Below are positions 32,040-42,226 of a stretch of DNA of 64,000 bases, in pieces (positions within the stretch are counted from its first letter, which is position 1; each line of letters opens with the position of its first letter). The notes under the pieces are model-generated. The model was given only the letters and a program-made list of their open reading frames with translations, had not been told where the DNA came from and ran no database searches. A program made the translations under genes and the position numbers. Source of the stretch: Desulfatirhabdium butyrativorans DSM 18734 (GTDB lineage: Bacteria > Desulfobacterota > Desulfobacteria > Desulfobacterales > Desulfatirhabdiaceae); the NCBI RefSeq assembly GCF_000429925.1, contig NZ_AUCU01000008.1:62001-126000 (forward strand), given 5' to 3'.

Positions 32040-33689
32040 ATGCAAAAACCATCTGCTGCACAACCCGTTTTTCAAAGCGAGCCTGGTCTGGATCAACTGA
32101 TCGAAACCATCGGGGCTGAAGTCCGCAGATTTGTCGCCGACTCCCACCGCAAGACACTTCGGCTCGTCGAAATCGGAACGGCACTGACTGCGGAAAGGCA
32201 TACGGGCAGGCTTCTCGAGCGGATCGTGGAAGAGGCCTGTGAACTGACCGGTTCCGACGGCGGGACGCTCTATCTTGTCGATTGTGCCAAGACGCATCTG
32301 TCCTTTGCCATCGTTCTCAACCGGACGCTGGGAATAGCCATGGGCGGGAGCAGCGGGAGAATCCCGTGGTCCGCCGTCCCCCTTTTCGATGACGATGGAT
32401 CGCCAAATGAACGGAATGTCAGCGCCTATGCCGCACTCAAGGAGCAGGTCGTCAACATTCCGGATGTGTATCAAGCCGAGGGATTCGACTTCGAAGGCAC
32501 CCGCACCTATGACCGGCAGGCGGGATACCGATCGAAGTCCATGCTGGTCGTACCCCTTCACGACCATGAGCGGGAGTTGATCGGGGTGCTCCAGCTCGTG
32601 AATGCGCTGGATCCGGCAACCGGAGACGCGATCCCCTTTTCGATCGAGAACCAGAAGATTTGTGAATCGCTTGCTTCGCTGGCCGGTACGGCATTGATCC
32701 AGACAAGGCTCATCAATGACCTCGACAAATTGCTCCAGGCATTCATCCGAAGCATCGGTATGGCTATCGACGAAAAATCCACCGTCACCTCGGGTCATGT
32801 GCGTCGCGTGACCGAGTTGACCACGAGCATTGCCCAGGCGCTCAATGCAGAGACTGGGGGGGTATTCGGCCCCGTCCGGTTTGGCCCGGATGAATTGAAG
32901 GAGCTGCAGATGGCCGCATGGCTCCACGATCTGGGCAAGATCACCACCCCCAACCACATTATGGACAAATCGACCCGGCTCGAAGGGATCTATGATCGGA
33001 TTGAGCTGATCCGGACGCGTTTCGAAGTCCTCAAACGGGATGCAGAGATCGCGTTTCTGCAGGTGCAAGTCCAAGGCTTGGATACTGCTGCCATCCGGGA
33101 AGCGAAAGAAAAACGGGATCAGGTTCTGTCAAGCCTTCAGGAGGATATCGAATTTTTATCCCTGTGCAACCGGAAGGATCGGCTCAGTGATGCAGATATC
33201 GATCGGATTCAGACTATCGCGCAACAATCCTTTTACGTGGATCGGGTTCAACAACAGGTGCTTGGGCCTGCAGAAATCGAGAATCTGTCGATTCGGGCCG
33301 GAACATTGAATACGGCGGAGCGCGATATCATGCAACATCATTCGGAAATGACCTACCGGATGCTTTCCGAGCTGCCCTTTCCGAAAAAACTCAAACAAAT
33401 TCCGATTTTCGCGGCGTACCATCATGAGCGAATCGATGGCATGGGGTATCCCAAAGGGGTGAAGGGCGATGAAATACCGCTCCAGGCGCGGATTATCGCA
33501 TTGGCGGATATTTTCGAGGCGCTGACCGCACGGGATCGTCCCTACAAGCGAACCATACCTGTTGCAGAGGCCACAGAAATATTGCTGCAGCTTGGCCGAA
33601 GCGGGCACCTCGACCCGGAACTCGTGGCCTTTTTTATCGAACATCGCCTCTATGAATTTCAGACGGATGACATGGCCCATATCGTGTAG
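32040..33689 (+). CDS. GAF and HD-GYP domain phosphodiesterase-like protein
   Basis: A 549-residue signalling protein. A GAF domain spans about 40-230 (HTGRLLERIVEEACELTGSD, then YRSKSMLVVPLHD). An HD-GYP domain follows: HVRRVTELTTSIAQAL, AAWLHDLGKITTP with the metal-binding HD at about 296-297, and YHHERIDGMGYPKGVKGDEIPLQARIIALADIFEALT with the GYP. HD-GYP enzymes hydrolyse cyclic di-GMP (or cGAMP). About 100 more residues than usual separate the HD from the HHE motif, a helical insert (IDRIQTIAQQSF). GGAG five bases upstream fixes the ATG at 32040. Confidence 0.92.
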   Translation: MQKPSAAQPVFQSEPGLDQLIETIGAEVRRFVADSHRKTLRLVEIGTALTAERHTGRLLERIVEEACELTGSDGGTLYLVDCAKTHLSFAIVLNRTLGIAMGGSSGRIPWSAVPLFDDDGSPNERNVSAYAALKEQVVNIPDVYQAEGFDFEGTRTYDRQAGYRSKSMLVVPLHDHERELIGVLQLVNALDPATGDAIPFSIENQKICESLASLAGTALIQTRLINDLDKLLQAFIRSIGMAIDEKSTVTSGHVRRVTELTTSIAQALNAETGGVFGPVRFGPDELKELQMAAWLHDLGKITTPNHIMDKSTRLEGIYDRIELIRTRFEVLKRDAEIAFLQVQVQGLDTAAIREAKEKRDQVLSSLQEDIEFLSLCNRKDRLSDADIDRIQTIAQQSFYVDRVQQQVLGPAEIENLSIRAGTLNTAERDIMQHHSEMTYRMLSELPFPKKLKQIPIFAAYHHERIDGMGYPKGVKGDEIPLQARIIALADIFEALTARDRPYKRTIPVAEATEILLQLGRSGHLDPELVAFFIEHRLYEFQTDDMAHIV

Positions 33690-33939
33690 GCGCAAGGCCA
33701 TGGTGCGCAAGGAGTCGTCGTTATTGTGAAAATCCAATTTCAGGGAAAAGAGAAGAGGGAAGAGGGAAAAGGGGCGGATGGGAACGTTTGGATAAGGGCA
33801 ATAGCTTTTGCGATTTTCATTGCCAGAGGCGGAGACACCGCCCTGGACACATCTTGAAAACAGGAGTCGGAACTCAGAAGAACGGCGGCTGATTCCATTG
33901 TCATGCTTCCGAAATCATCATCCACAGAGGAGCCTTGAA

Positions 33940-34845
33940 ATGCAAGACCAACCCCGGAAAAGCATTCGAAAAATTCTGTTTCACACCCGATTCCGCGAAC
34001 ATGCGTTTCAGGCCCTCGAATCCCTGCTCGAACTCCGAAAAGTCGGGCTTTCCGAGGTGGTGCTGACCCATATCGTGCCGACGGAAGAAGTTTCCTTCGT
34101 GCCGTACGGCGGATACTTGAAGGAGCAGGCGGATCGGTTTGTGGAAGAAGCGAGACTGCGTTTCGAGGACTGGAGCCACCAACTGTCCGACAGAGGCATT
34201 CGCTTTCGATACCGGATCGATATCGGGCAACCGAACGCCAAGATTCTGGCCATCGCCGAAGAAGAACAGGTCGACTGGATCGTGACCGGCCGAAAGAAAC
34301 GGACCCTTCTCGAGATGGTATATGTGGGCTCGCATCTTCTCGACATTCTGCGAAGAAGCGACAGACCAGTACTGATGCACAAATACATCGTGGAATGCAA
34401 GGAAGGCTGTGAAGCGAAAATCCGGGTGAACGAGCGGATTTTCGCCAGGCCGCTCATCACGACCGACTGGTCCGACCCCTGCCTCCATGCGAGAGACGAA
34501 TTGCCGCGCTTCGGCGGGTTGATCGAGAAAGTGCATATCGTCCATGTGATGGATGAGAAAAGCACGAATGGCCGGAACCGGGAGATGCTCCTGCAGATGG
34601 AAGCCGAAAATCGCGGCAAATTGGAAACATGGCGGAAGTGGTTTGCGGAGCAGGGAATCAAATCGGAAACCCATCTTTCGGCCGGAAAGGCGACTTCCGA
34701 AATTCTGCGAATGGCTCACGACTACGATGCGACTCTCATCGTGATGGGGCGAACCGGGAAAGACTGGCTGGATGAATACTGGCTGGGCGGTGTGTCCCAT
34801 CGGGTGGCCGAAAAGGCCGAACTTCCCGTCCTGATCGTTCCCTGA
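33940..34845 (+). CDS. Tandem universal stress protein
   Basis: A 301-residue protein with two Usp domains. The first begins KILFHTRFREHAFQALESLLEL and has the ADWI-type stretch VDWIVTGRKKRTLLEM. The second begins RPLITTDWSDPCLHARDEL and ends DATLIVMGRTGKDWLDEYWLGGVSHRVAEKA, the G-x9-G(S/T)xS ATP-binding loop. AGAGGAG lies eight bases before the ATG at 33940. It shares its two-domain form with the Usp at 39637-40503. It lies just before a kinase gene on the same strand, so it may be a stress-linked partner of this signalling block. Confidence 0.88.
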   Translation: MQDQPRKSIRKILFHTRFREHAFQALESLLELRKVGLSEVVLTHIVPTEEVSFVPYGGYLKEQADRFVEEARLRFEDWSHQLSDRGIRFRYRIDIGQPNAKILAIAEEEQVDWIVTGRKKRTLLEMVYVGSHLLDILRRSDRPVLMHKYIVECKEGCEAKIRVNERIFARPLITTDWSDPCLHARDELPRFGGLIEKVHIVHVMDEKSTNGRNREMLLQMEAENRGKLETWRKWFAEQGIKSETHLSAGKATSEILRMAHDYDATLIVMGRTGKDWLDEYWLGGVSHRVAEKAELPVLIVP

Positions 34846-34859
34846 ATTCTCCATCAGCG

Positions 34860-37415
34860 ATGAGCGGAATGGAAAATCCCCTCGAAAACAAGACGATTGC
34901 CTTTGTCGGCGCCGGCCGATTCTTTCGGCGGTTTTGCGAGCTGCTGATGAACTCCTATTTCCGGGGAAAAGGCATCCGTATCCGCCATGTGGTGGACATC
35001 GATCCTGCAGCGGAAGGTCTGGACATGGCCAGGCAATACGGCCTATCCATCCTGAGCCGTTATGAAGATCTGTTGACGGATGCGGAAATCGATGTATTGG
35101 TTGAACTCACCAGAGATCTTTCCGTTGCAGAGGCTATCCGGGCCATCAAGCCGGAGCGTATGACCGTGATCGACCACTTCGAAGCGAGCCGGTTGTGGGA
35201 TCGCCTGCGGATAGTGCAGGCCTGGGACGCTTGTCTGGCGGTCGTTTCCCGGGCAAACCGGGATCATGCCGATATCCGTCAGGCGGTCGATACCTTTGCC
35301 CAAGATGTCGATGCCATTGTCAGCGAGCGATGCGCCTATTCCCATGACATGGAAAGCGAACTGGTCGCCCACCAGCAGAAAATTTCCCAGATCATTGCCG
35401 GCAGCACGATTCCAACCTTTGTCATTGATCAGAACCATGTGATCACCCACTGGAACAAGGCCATGGAACGGTTGACCGGATACGGCGAGGCCGAGATGGT
35501 CGGGACCAGAAGGCAATGGGAGCCTTTCTGGGAAAAGCCCAGACCGTCAATGGCGGATGTCATTCTCGACCGGATCGACAAGGAGGAGATCGAGCGGCTC
35601 TATGGCGGCAAATGGCGCCCTTCGGCCCTGATCGAAGGGGCTTACGAGGCGGAGATCTTTTTCCCCAAACTGGGAACGGGGAAATGGTGTTTTTTCACCG
35701 CAGCACCGATCCGCTCCGCCGGCGGCAAATACATCGGCGCCATCGAAACCCTGTGGGACACGACGGAAAACAAAAAGGCCGAAGAAGAGCGGGAAGCCCA
35801 TACCCGGGAGTTGAGCGTATTGTGCGCCATATATTCCGAATTGAGTGCATCCGAAGATATCACCAGGCGGGTTCAGCACTCCATCGAAATGGTGCGGGAT
35901 TTTTTGGGCGTCCACTGTATGGGCCTGTTTCTGTATGAACCATCCCGGGGGTATGTCCCGAAATTTCTGGCGCTGGCCGGTGAAAATCCGTGCGCGCAAC
36001 CGCTGGAAGACGACTGGATGCGGGTGTTGAAGGAAGCGGTGACGACATCAACCGTACGGACCCTGTCCGTGCTCGATGGCGGCATGAACAGGCATGCTCA
36101 GCCTGCCGAAAAGCCGTCGCTGCATACCATCCGGTTCGTTCCCGTCAGCACCAAGGCCCACAAGGCCATGGGCGCGCTCGTGATCGGTGAAGCGGGTCAC
36201 AGGCTCTGGACCGTGCATGAACAGAACATTCTGGAGTTGATTGGAAACCGCATCGGTGTGGCGATCGAAAACACCGTGCTGCAGGAACAGTTGCTCGAAT
36301 CCGAAGAGAAGTACCGTTCCCTGTTCAACAACGATCCCCATCCGATTTTTCTGCTGGATGCCGAAAATTATCGGATTTGGGACATCAACCAGCGGGTGAC
36401 CGAAGTCTATGGATACACCATCGGGGATCTGGCCGGAAAAACCATCGCCGATCTCGGCGACGAAACCGATACCGACGTGCTGGAGCAGATTCGCCGCCTC
36501 GCATCCAACCGCACGCTGCTGCTGACCAAGAAAAGGCATTTCAAAAGCGACGGCCGTCCCTTCTTCGTCAACATCAATGTGCGCCGCGCCAGTGACATTC
36601 ATGAAAATATCCTGATCGTCACCACCACCGACATCACGGAAGTGGTCGAAAAAGAAACCCAACTGATTCAGGCCGGAAAAATGGCGACCCTCGGCCTGAT
36701 GGCCGCAGGGATCGCGCACGAGATCAACCAGCCGCTCAACGTCATTCAGGTCTGCGCCGACTATCTGCTGAAAATGGTTTCCCGGAAAGCGGAGATCCCG
36801 GAGGCGGACATGGCCTCCATCGCCAACGACATCGGGCGAAACGTCCAGCGTGCGGCGGACATCATCCGGCATATGCGGGATTTTTCCAGACAGGCCGAAG
36901 CGGTGAAAACCCAAATTTCCATCAATGACCCGATCCGGGACGTGCTCAAGGTGCTCGGCCATCAGGTCAAGGCCCATGACGTCTCGCTTTTCGTATCCCT
37001 CGACGACGATCTCCCGCCGATCCTGGCCAGCCACAACCGGCTGGAGCAGGTCTTCATCAATCTCGTGACCAATGCCGTGGATGCCATGGACGAAAAGCAG
37101 GCGAGGCCGGACTGCAAGGGATACCGGAAACGGCTCGAAGTGATTACCCGCCTGGAGCAGGGGTTGGTCAGCGCCCGGATTACGGATAACGGTATCGGCA
37201 TGTCTCCGGAAATCCGGGATCGCATTTTCGAGCCGTTTTTCACGACCAAATCGGTCGGCAAGGGAACGGGCCTGGGTGTCAGCATCAGCTATGGCATTGT
37301 CCGGGATTATGAGGGTACACTCGAGCTGGACAGTGAACCTGGCCAGGGAACCAGCTTCATCGTACGATTCCCGCCAGTGGAGCAGGGGCATGCATCGCAT
37401 TCTGCTGATCGATGA
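34860..37415 (+). CDS. Hybrid sensor histidine kinase with N-terminal Rossmann-like domain
   Basis: An 851-residue kinase. Residues about 10-130 form a nucleotide-binding-like fold ([16 protein letters not shown], then [18 protein letters not shown]), like NAD-dependent oxidoreductases. A PAS domain follows near 175-300 ([18 protein letters not shown]), then a GAF at about 320-480, a second PAS near 490-600 ([20 protein letters not shown]), a HisKA with the phosphorylated His at about 620 in [11 protein letters not shown], and an ATPase domain ([32 protein letters not shown]). The Rossmann part is the odd one and could sense NAD or a ligand. The start is not firm (34860 or 34869). Its stop overlaps the next gene. 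Confidence 0.9.
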   Translation: MSGMENPLENKTIAFVGAGRFFRRFCELLMNSYFRGKGIRIRHVVDIDPAAEGLDMARQYGLSILSRYEDLLTDAEIDVLVELTRDLSVAEAIRAIKPERMTVIDHFEASRLWDRLRIVQAWDACLAVVSRANRDHADIRQAVDTFAQDVDAIVSERCAYSHDMESELVAHQQKISQIIAGSTIPTFVIDQNHVITHWNKAMERLTGYGEAEMVGTRRQWEPFWEKPRPSMADVILDRIDKEEIERLYGGKWRPSALIEGAYEAEIFFPKLGTGKWCFFTAAPIRSAGGKYIGAIETLWDTTENKKAEEEREAHTRELSVLCAIYSELSASEDITRRVQHSIEMVRDFLGVHCMGLFLYEPSRGYVPKFLALAGENPCAQPLEDDWMRVLKEAVTTSTVRTLSVLDGGMNRHAQPAEKPSLHTIRFVPVSTKAHKAMGALVIGEAGHRLWTVHEQNILELIGNRIGVAIENTVLQEQLLESEEKYRSLFNNDPHPIFLLDAENYRIWDINQRVTEVYGYTIGDLAGKTIADLGDETDTDVLEQIRRLASNRTLLLTKKRHFKSDGRPFFVNINVRRASDIHENILIVTTTDITEVVEKETQLIQAGKMATLGLMAAGIAHEINQPLNVIQVCADYLLKMVSRKAEIPEADMASIANDIGRNVQRAADIIRHMRDFSRQAEAVKTQISINDPIRDVLKVLGHQVKAHDVSLFVSLDDDLPPILASHNRLEQVFINLVTNAVDAMDEKQARPDCKGYRKRLEVITRLEQGLVSARITDNGIGMSPEIRDRIFEPFFTTKSVGKGTGLGVSISYGIVRDYEGTLELDSEPGQGTSFIVRFPPVEQGHASHSADR

Positions 37416-38946
37416 CGAGCCCGACATCGTACGGGTGCTGGCCATGTCCCTTCGGGCGGACGGGCATACCGTGCACACCGCCTGCAGCGGCGAGGAAGGG
37501 GTCGCGCTGTTCCGGGAATACGAGCCGGATATCGTGATTACCGATATCCGGATGCCGGGCATGGATGGCATCGAGGTGCTCAAGCGGGTTCGCAGTTTGA
37601 GTGATCGGGTCGAGGTCATCATCGTTACGGGTCACGGGGATGTCGATGTCGCGATCGAGGCATTGAAATACGGCGCCAGCGATTTCATCAACAAACCGGT
37701 TCGCGACGAAGCGCTGGCCGTCGCTTTGAAGCGGGCCGGGGAAAAGCTGGCCATCCAGCAGCAAATCCGGGATCATACCCGCGATCTGGAAGAAAAAGTC
37801 GAAGAGGCCACGCGGGCCTTGCGGCGTCAGACCGTTTTTTTACAGGAATTGATCAACAGCTCCTGGGATGGTATCGTCGGCATCGACGCCGATGGCGCCA
37901 TCGCCGTATACAATCCGGCTGCGGAGCGCATTTTCGGAAAAACGGCCCGGCAGGTGCTGGGAGTGGCCATCGATGCGCTCGAAGATGAAGTCCGCTGCCT
38001 CATCGAGCAGGCGATCTCATCGAACGTCTGTCATCTCGATTCTCAGGAAATCACGGTGACGGCGGCAAGCGGCGAGCGAATCCCAGTCGATTTTTCAGGC
38101 TCCTGCCTTTTCGACAGCGAGGCGCAGATCGGCTTCGTCGGCTTTTTTCACGATCTGCGAGAAATTCGCAGGCTGCAACAGGAGTTGATCGAAAAGGAAC
38201 GGCTGGCCACGATCGGCCAGACGGTTGCAGGTCTCGCGCACTGCATCAAGAATATCCTGCATGGGCTGGAAGGCGGCAGCTACATCCTGGACGCCGCCAT
38301 CAAGCGCAAGGATTACGATAAGCTCACCAACGGCTGGCGGCTGATTCAGCGCACGGTTCATCGGACGGCGGATCTGTTGAAGGATCTGCTCACCTACTCC
38401 AAAAAGCGGGAACCGGAATACCGGACATGCCATCCAGCGGCGATCGTGAAAGAAGTCTGCGATCTGCTGCAGCCGGTCGCCGCAAAAAGTCGGGTGAGCC
38501 TCGATCTGCAGGCCGAACCGGAAGACCGGGATGCATGGCTCGACCCGCAGACCCTGTACCGGGTGGCGATGAACCTCATTTCCAATGCCATCGATGCCTG
38601 CATGTTCGATGAAAACCGGCTGAAAAGCTTCCATGTTCAGGTGAAGCTGGCCATTTCATCCGGGAAACGGGTCGATTTGTGGGTGGTTGACAACGGAAGC
38701 GGCATGGACGAAGAGACCCTGTCGAAATTGTTCATTTCGTTTTTCAGCACCAAAGGCTCCCAGGGAACGGGCCTGGGGCTGTTGGTCACCCGCAAGCTCG
38801 TCGAGGAGCATGGCGGCGGCATCGAGGTGCAGTCCAGAGCGGGTGAAGGAACGACGTTTCATGTGTGGTTGCCCATCCTGCAGGCGCAGCCACCCGATGA
38901 CCAGGGGGAGAATCATGGCCAAGAAAGTGTTGTTGGTGGACGATGA
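37390..38946 (+). CDS. Receiver-PAS-histidine kinase hybrid
   Basis: A 518-residue protein with the receiver first: [20 protein letters not shown], phospho-acceptor Asp near 52 in DIVITDIRMPGMDGIE and Lys in FINKPV. A coiled linker (LEEKVEEATRAL) leads to a PAS near 150-260 (WDGIVGIDADGAIAVYNPAAERIFG) and a kinase core with His at about 284 in AGLAHCIKNILHGLEG, an HxxKN-type box. The ATPase domain reads DNGSGMDEETLSKLF and GTGLGLLVTRKLVEEHGGG. The overlap of 26 bases with the preceding kinase and 32 bases with the next response regulator implies tight coupling of all three. Confidence 0.93.
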   Translation: MHRILLIDDEPDIVRVLAMSLRADGHTVHTACSGEEGVALFREYEPDIVITDIRMPGMDGIEVLKRVRSLSDRVEVIIVTGHGDVDVAIEALKYGASDFINKPVRDEALAVALKRAGEKLAIQQQIRDHTRDLEEKVEEATRALRRQTVFLQELINSSWDGIVGIDADGAIAVYNPAAERIFGKTARQVLGVAIDALEDEVRCLIEQAISSNVCHLDSQEITVTAASGERIPVDFSGSCLFDSEAQIGFVGFFHDLREIRRLQQELIEKERLATIGQTVAGLAHCIKNILHGLEGGSYILDAAIKRKDYDKLTNGWRLIQRTVHRTADLLKDLLTYSKKREPEYRTCHPAAIVKEVCDLLQPVAAKSRVSLDLQAEPEDRDAWLDPQTLYRVAMNLISNAIDACMFDENRLKSFHVQVKLAISSGKRVDLWVVDNGSGMDEETLSKLFISFFSTKGSQGTGLGLLVTRKLVEEHGGGIEVQSRAGEGTTFHVWLPILQAQPPDDQGENHGQESVVGGR

Positions 38947-39313
38947 CCCGGATATTCTGGTCCTGAACCAGACCGTGGTCGAGGAGAACGGTTTCGATCC
39001 GGTCGCGGCGGAAAACGGGGAACAGGGATTGGCCATGGCCAAATCCGAAAAACCGGATGCCATCGTTCTCGATATTCTGATGCCGCGGCAGAGCGGGATC
39101 AAGATGTACCGGGCGCTCAAACTCGATGCGGATTTACGGGAAATTCCCGTTGTGGTGCTCTCGGGAATCGCCCGCAAATCCTTTTTGAAGTCCCAGGATA
39201 TCCTTTCCGGAAACGACGGCGTGCGTGTTCCGGAGCCGGAAATATATCTGGAAAAGCCCGTTTCACCCGATATGCTGGCGGACGCCATCCGGAAGGTTCT
39301 GGCGGGCAGATAA
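38915..39313 (+). CDS. Stand-alone response regulator receiver
   Basis: A 132-residue CheY-like receiver: KKVLLVDDDPDILVLNQTVVEENGF, acceptor Asp near 54 in DAIVLDILMPRQSGIKMY, switch Ser in VVVLSGIARKS, Lys in LEKPVSPDML. No output domain. GGGGGAG precedes the ATG at 38915. Its overlap with the preceding hybrid kinase implies they are made together, and this receiver is probably phosphorylated by one of the two kinases. Confidence 0.92.
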   Translation: MAKKVLLVDDDPDILVLNQTVVEENGFDPVAAENGEQGLAMAKSEKPDAIVLDILMPRQSGIKMYRALKLDADLREIPVVVLSGIARKSFLKSQDILSGNDGVRVPEPEIYLEKPVSPDMLADAIRKVLAGR

Positions 39314-39636
39314 CGGGATTGCGGCATGGAAGCGGCAAGGGAGAAACGCACATCATCATGGCGAAGGGCGCCACCCCCAGAGATGAAAACGCCATCGTCA
39401 TTCCGGCAGATGCGGTAACACAGACCAAGGCATTCGCAGGGACTCGTAGGGGCGACCGGCCGGTCGCCCCTACAGGCTACCCACTGACCACTGATGTATT
39501 TTCACGATAATCCCCCATGCAACCGGGTTTTCACCCCGGTGAATGGAAGTCGCGGGGGCGACTTCCGTAGGAATCGGAGTCAGGCGCTGTTTTTCCGACT
39601 TCTGGCTTCTAATTTCTGACCCAAGAGGCTCTGCCC
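39314..39636. other. Gene-free stretch with palindromes and repeat remnants
   Basis: The 323 bases hold a perfect 28-bp palindrome (39446-39473) and, from about 39528, a block that resembles the heptad element at 55633-55929 (ACCCCGGTGAATGGAAGTCGC, then TTCTGGCTTCTAATTTCTGAC). No gene. Confidence 0.6.
39446..39473. repeat. Perfect 28-bp palindrome (GTAGGGGCGACC type)
   Basis: GTAGGGGCGACCGG and CCGGTCGCCCCTAC, symmetric without a loop. This palindrome is a known wide-spread dispersed sequence in bacterial genomes. It is probably a cruciform or a remnant of a small transposable repeat, not a gene. Confidence 0.7.
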
Positions 39637-40503
39637 ATGAAAATTCAGAAAATGCTCTTTGTGACCCGTTTCGAGGATATCCGGTTCGACGATTTGCTGC
39701 CCATTCTCGAGTTGCGCAAGGCATCGCTCGATCATGTGGTCTTCCTGAACGTCATCGAGCCCGAGAAGATCGCCCTGCGAAGGGGCCTCGGATATCGCAA
39801 GGACGAGGCCGTCCGGTTGCGGGAGCGGGCCAACGTCCGCTTCATCGACTGGGCGGAGCAGCTTTTCGAACAGGGGCTCGAGGTGGGGGTGTACATCGTT
39901 GTCGGGCCGATGGCCCAGCAGGTGGTCAAGGCGGCCAAAAACGAGGAGGCGGACCTGATCGTGATGGGGTACCACAAAAAGAGCAAGGTGCAGGAGCTGA
40001 CCGAAGGGGTGGATATCAGCGAAATCGCCTATCGCACGAAAGCCCCGGTGCTGATGCTCAAAGAAAGCCGGGATGAACCAACCGAATGCCCTTTCCGCCG
40101 GCCGCTTCTGGCCACGGCATGGAGTCCGGCATCGAACCGGGCCATTGAATTGATCGAATCGATGGGCAGCGTCATCGAGACGGCGCATGTCATTCACGCG
40201 GCATCGGAGAGCTCCCTCAAGGCGGAATCGTCGATGGCCATCCAGGAAACCCGGAAAACCACCCGGAAGAAACTCGACGAGATTTGCGAGCGGCTTTCCC
40301 GATCCGGCATATCGGCAAAGCCCCATGTCTACATCGGGGAGCCGGCTGCGGAAATCCAGAAGGCGGCCCTCGAATTTCAGGCATCGATGGTGGTGCTGGG
40401 CATGTCCAGAAGGGCCGGATGGCAGGAGCGCTGGCTCGGGAGCGTGCCCAAGCGGCTGATCGAAACCTTGAATGTCCCGCTCCTGGTAGTGCCGACGGCA
40501 TGA
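39637..40503 (+). CDS. Tandem universal stress protein
   Basis: A 288-residue two-domain Usp. Domain 1 runs KMLFVTRFEDIRFDDLLPILELRKAS to EEADLIVMGYHKKSKVQEL; domain 2 starts RPLLATAWSPASNRAIELIES and ends ASMVVLGMSRRAGWQERWLGSVPKRLIETLNVPLLVV. The ATP-loop GS motif is present in the second domain and partly changed in the first. It is a paralogue of the gene at 33940. Usp proteins bind ATP or AMP and act in stress survival; the partner here may be the adjacent kinases or RecN. Confidence 0.88.
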   Translation: MKIQKMLFVTRFEDIRFDDLLPILELRKASLDHVVFLNVIEPEKIALRRGLGYRKDEAVRLRERANVRFIDWAEQLFEQGLEVGVYIVVGPMAQQVVKAAKNEEADLIVMGYHKKSKVQELTEGVDISEIAYRTKAPVLMLKESRDEPTECPFRRPLLATAWSPASNRAIELIESMGSVIETAHVIHAASESSLKAESSMAIQETRKTTRKKLDEICERLSRSGISAKPHVYIGEPAAEIQKAALEFQASMVVLGMSRRAGWQERWLGSVPKRLIETLNVPLLVVPTA

Positions 40504-40525
40504 TGAAAAAGGGTGCAACACCGCG

Positions 40526-42226
40526 ATGCTTCGTGAACTGACCATCAAGAATTTTGCCATCATCGACGATCTGCATATCGAATTCAACGAAGGCTTGACG
40601 GTGCTGACCGGCGAAACCGGTGCCGGAAAATCCATCGTGGTGCAGGCCGTCAACCTGCTGCTGGGCGCCCGGGCCGATGCATCCATGGTCCGCTCCGGAT
40701 GCAGCGCTGCGGAACTGGAGGCTTTTTTCGAGATTCCGGAAGCCTGCCCGGCCGCGAGCATCCTGCTGGAAAACGATATCGATCCCGGAGAAGGACTGGT
40801 CGTTCGCCGGGTGGTTTCGGAAAGCAACCGGCACAAAATCACGATGAACGGCAGGACCGTCACCGGTCAGATGCTCCAGGCGGTCACCGGGCACCTTGCG
40901 GGCATTTCCGGGCAGCATGCCCATCAACGCCTGCTCAGGGAAGACCATCATCTGCTGCTGCTCGATGCGTTTTGCGGGCTCCATGCGGAAAGACAGGAAT
41001 TGACCCGGTTGTACCACGTGTTGATGCCCCTGCTCCGGGAGCATGGCGCCATCCTGGATCTCCAGCGCCGCCAGGCGGCACTGGCCGAAGTCCTGGAAGC
41101 GGAGCGCCACGAGATTCGGGAAGCCAGCGTTCAAACCGGTGAAGACCAGGTTCTGGAAAGCGAGCGGGCCATCCTGAAGCACAGGGAATTTCTCGTTCAG
41201 GCTCTGCAGGAAGGCATGCAGGAGCTTTACAGCCGGGATGGATCGATTCTGGAACGGCTGGTCGCCCTGTCCAAAATCCTGGAAAAGGCGGGACGCATCG
41301 ACCCGGAAAGCGCGCGGATTGGCCAGCGGATTCAGGAAGCCCGCATCCTGGTGGAAGACATCGCCGGCGATGTCCGAGGCCGGTTGGGCGGGCTCGAAAT
41401 GGATGAAGGCAGGCTGGAGGCGATCGAGAAGCGGCTCGATGCCCTGAACCGGCTCAAACGAAAGTACGGAGGTTCCCTCGATGCGGTACAGCAGCGGCTG
41501 GAACAGGTTCAGCACGAACTTGCCTCTCTGGAAGATCTCGACAACAACCGCAGAACGATCGAAACCCGCATCGCTGCACTGAAAGAAAAGATGACCGCTC
41601 TGGCGCAGAGGCTTTCCGCCGAGCGCACGAAAGGTGCCGTGCAGTTGACATCCCGCATGGTGCAGGAACTGGCCGAATTGCGGATGGGATCGGCCCGGTT
41701 CGCGGTCCGGGTGGCACCCGCCGATCCGGAACCGGGAGACAGCGGCCCGGCGACCCGGGAGGACAAACGGATGCGGGAGACGGGGTGGGATACGGTATCG
41801 TTCTGGATCGCAACCAATGAAGGAGAAGAATTGAAGCCGCTGGCCCGTATCGCATCCGGCGGGGAGCTCTCGCGCGTGGTTCTGGCCATTCATGCCATCA
41901 TGGCTCAGGCAGATGCCGTTTCGACCATCGTTTTCGATGAAGTGGACGCTGGCATCGGCGGCCGGACGGCCGATGTCGTCGGCCGGAAATTGCACGAGCT
42001 GGCAAAGCGGCATCAGCTCATCTGCATTACCCATCTTCCGCAAATCGCCCGTTTCGGCCAGCACCATTTTCATATCGCCAAACGGGTCGCCGGAAATCGA
42101 ACCGTCACCACCATCGAGGCGCTCGATGCCGAAAAACGGGTGATCGAAATGGCCCGGATGCTGGGCGGGGAGCACATGACGGAAACGACGCTGGCCCATG
42201 CCAGAGAGCTTCTTGAAACGGCATGA
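40526..42226 (+). CDS. recN: DNA repair protein RecN
   Basis: A 566-residue SMC-like ATPase of double-strand break repair, cytoplasmic. Walker A is LTGETGAGKSIVVQAV near residue 30; the coiled-coil arms span about 150-370 (ILKHREFLVQALQEGMQEL, LKEKMTALAQRLSAERT); the ABC signature is RIASGGELSRVVLAIHA and Walker B is STIVFDEVDAGIGGRTADVVG. Length and order match RecN. The four-base overlap with the downstream kinase (ATGA) is unusual for recN and suggests that this kinase is regulated with DNA repair. The ribosome site is weak. Confidence 0.95.
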   Translation: MLRELTIKNFAIIDDLHIEFNEGLTVLTGETGAGKSIVVQAVNLLLGARADASMVRSGCSAAELEAFFEIPEACPAASILLENDIDPGEGLVVRRVVSESNRHKITMNGRTVTGQMLQAVTGHLAGISGQHAHQRLLREDHHLLLLDAFCGLHAERQELTRLYHVLMPLLREHGAILDLQRRQAALAEVLEAERHEIREASVQTGEDQVLESERAILKHREFLVQALQEGMQELYSRDGSILERLVALSKILEKAGRIDPESARIGQRIQEARILVEDIAGDVRGRLGGLEMDEGRLEAIEKRLDALNRLKRKYGGSLDAVQQRLEQVQHELASLEDLDNNRRTIETRIAALKEKMTALAQRLSAERTKGAVQLTSRMVQELAELRMGSARFAVRVAPADPEPGDSGPATREDKRMRETGWDTVSFWIATNEGEELKPLARIASGGELSRVVLAIHAIMAQADAVSTIVFDEVDAGIGGRTADVVGRKLHELAKRHQLICITHLPQIARFGQHHFHIAKRVAGNRTVTTIEALDAEKRVIEMARMLGGEHMTETTLAHARELLETA

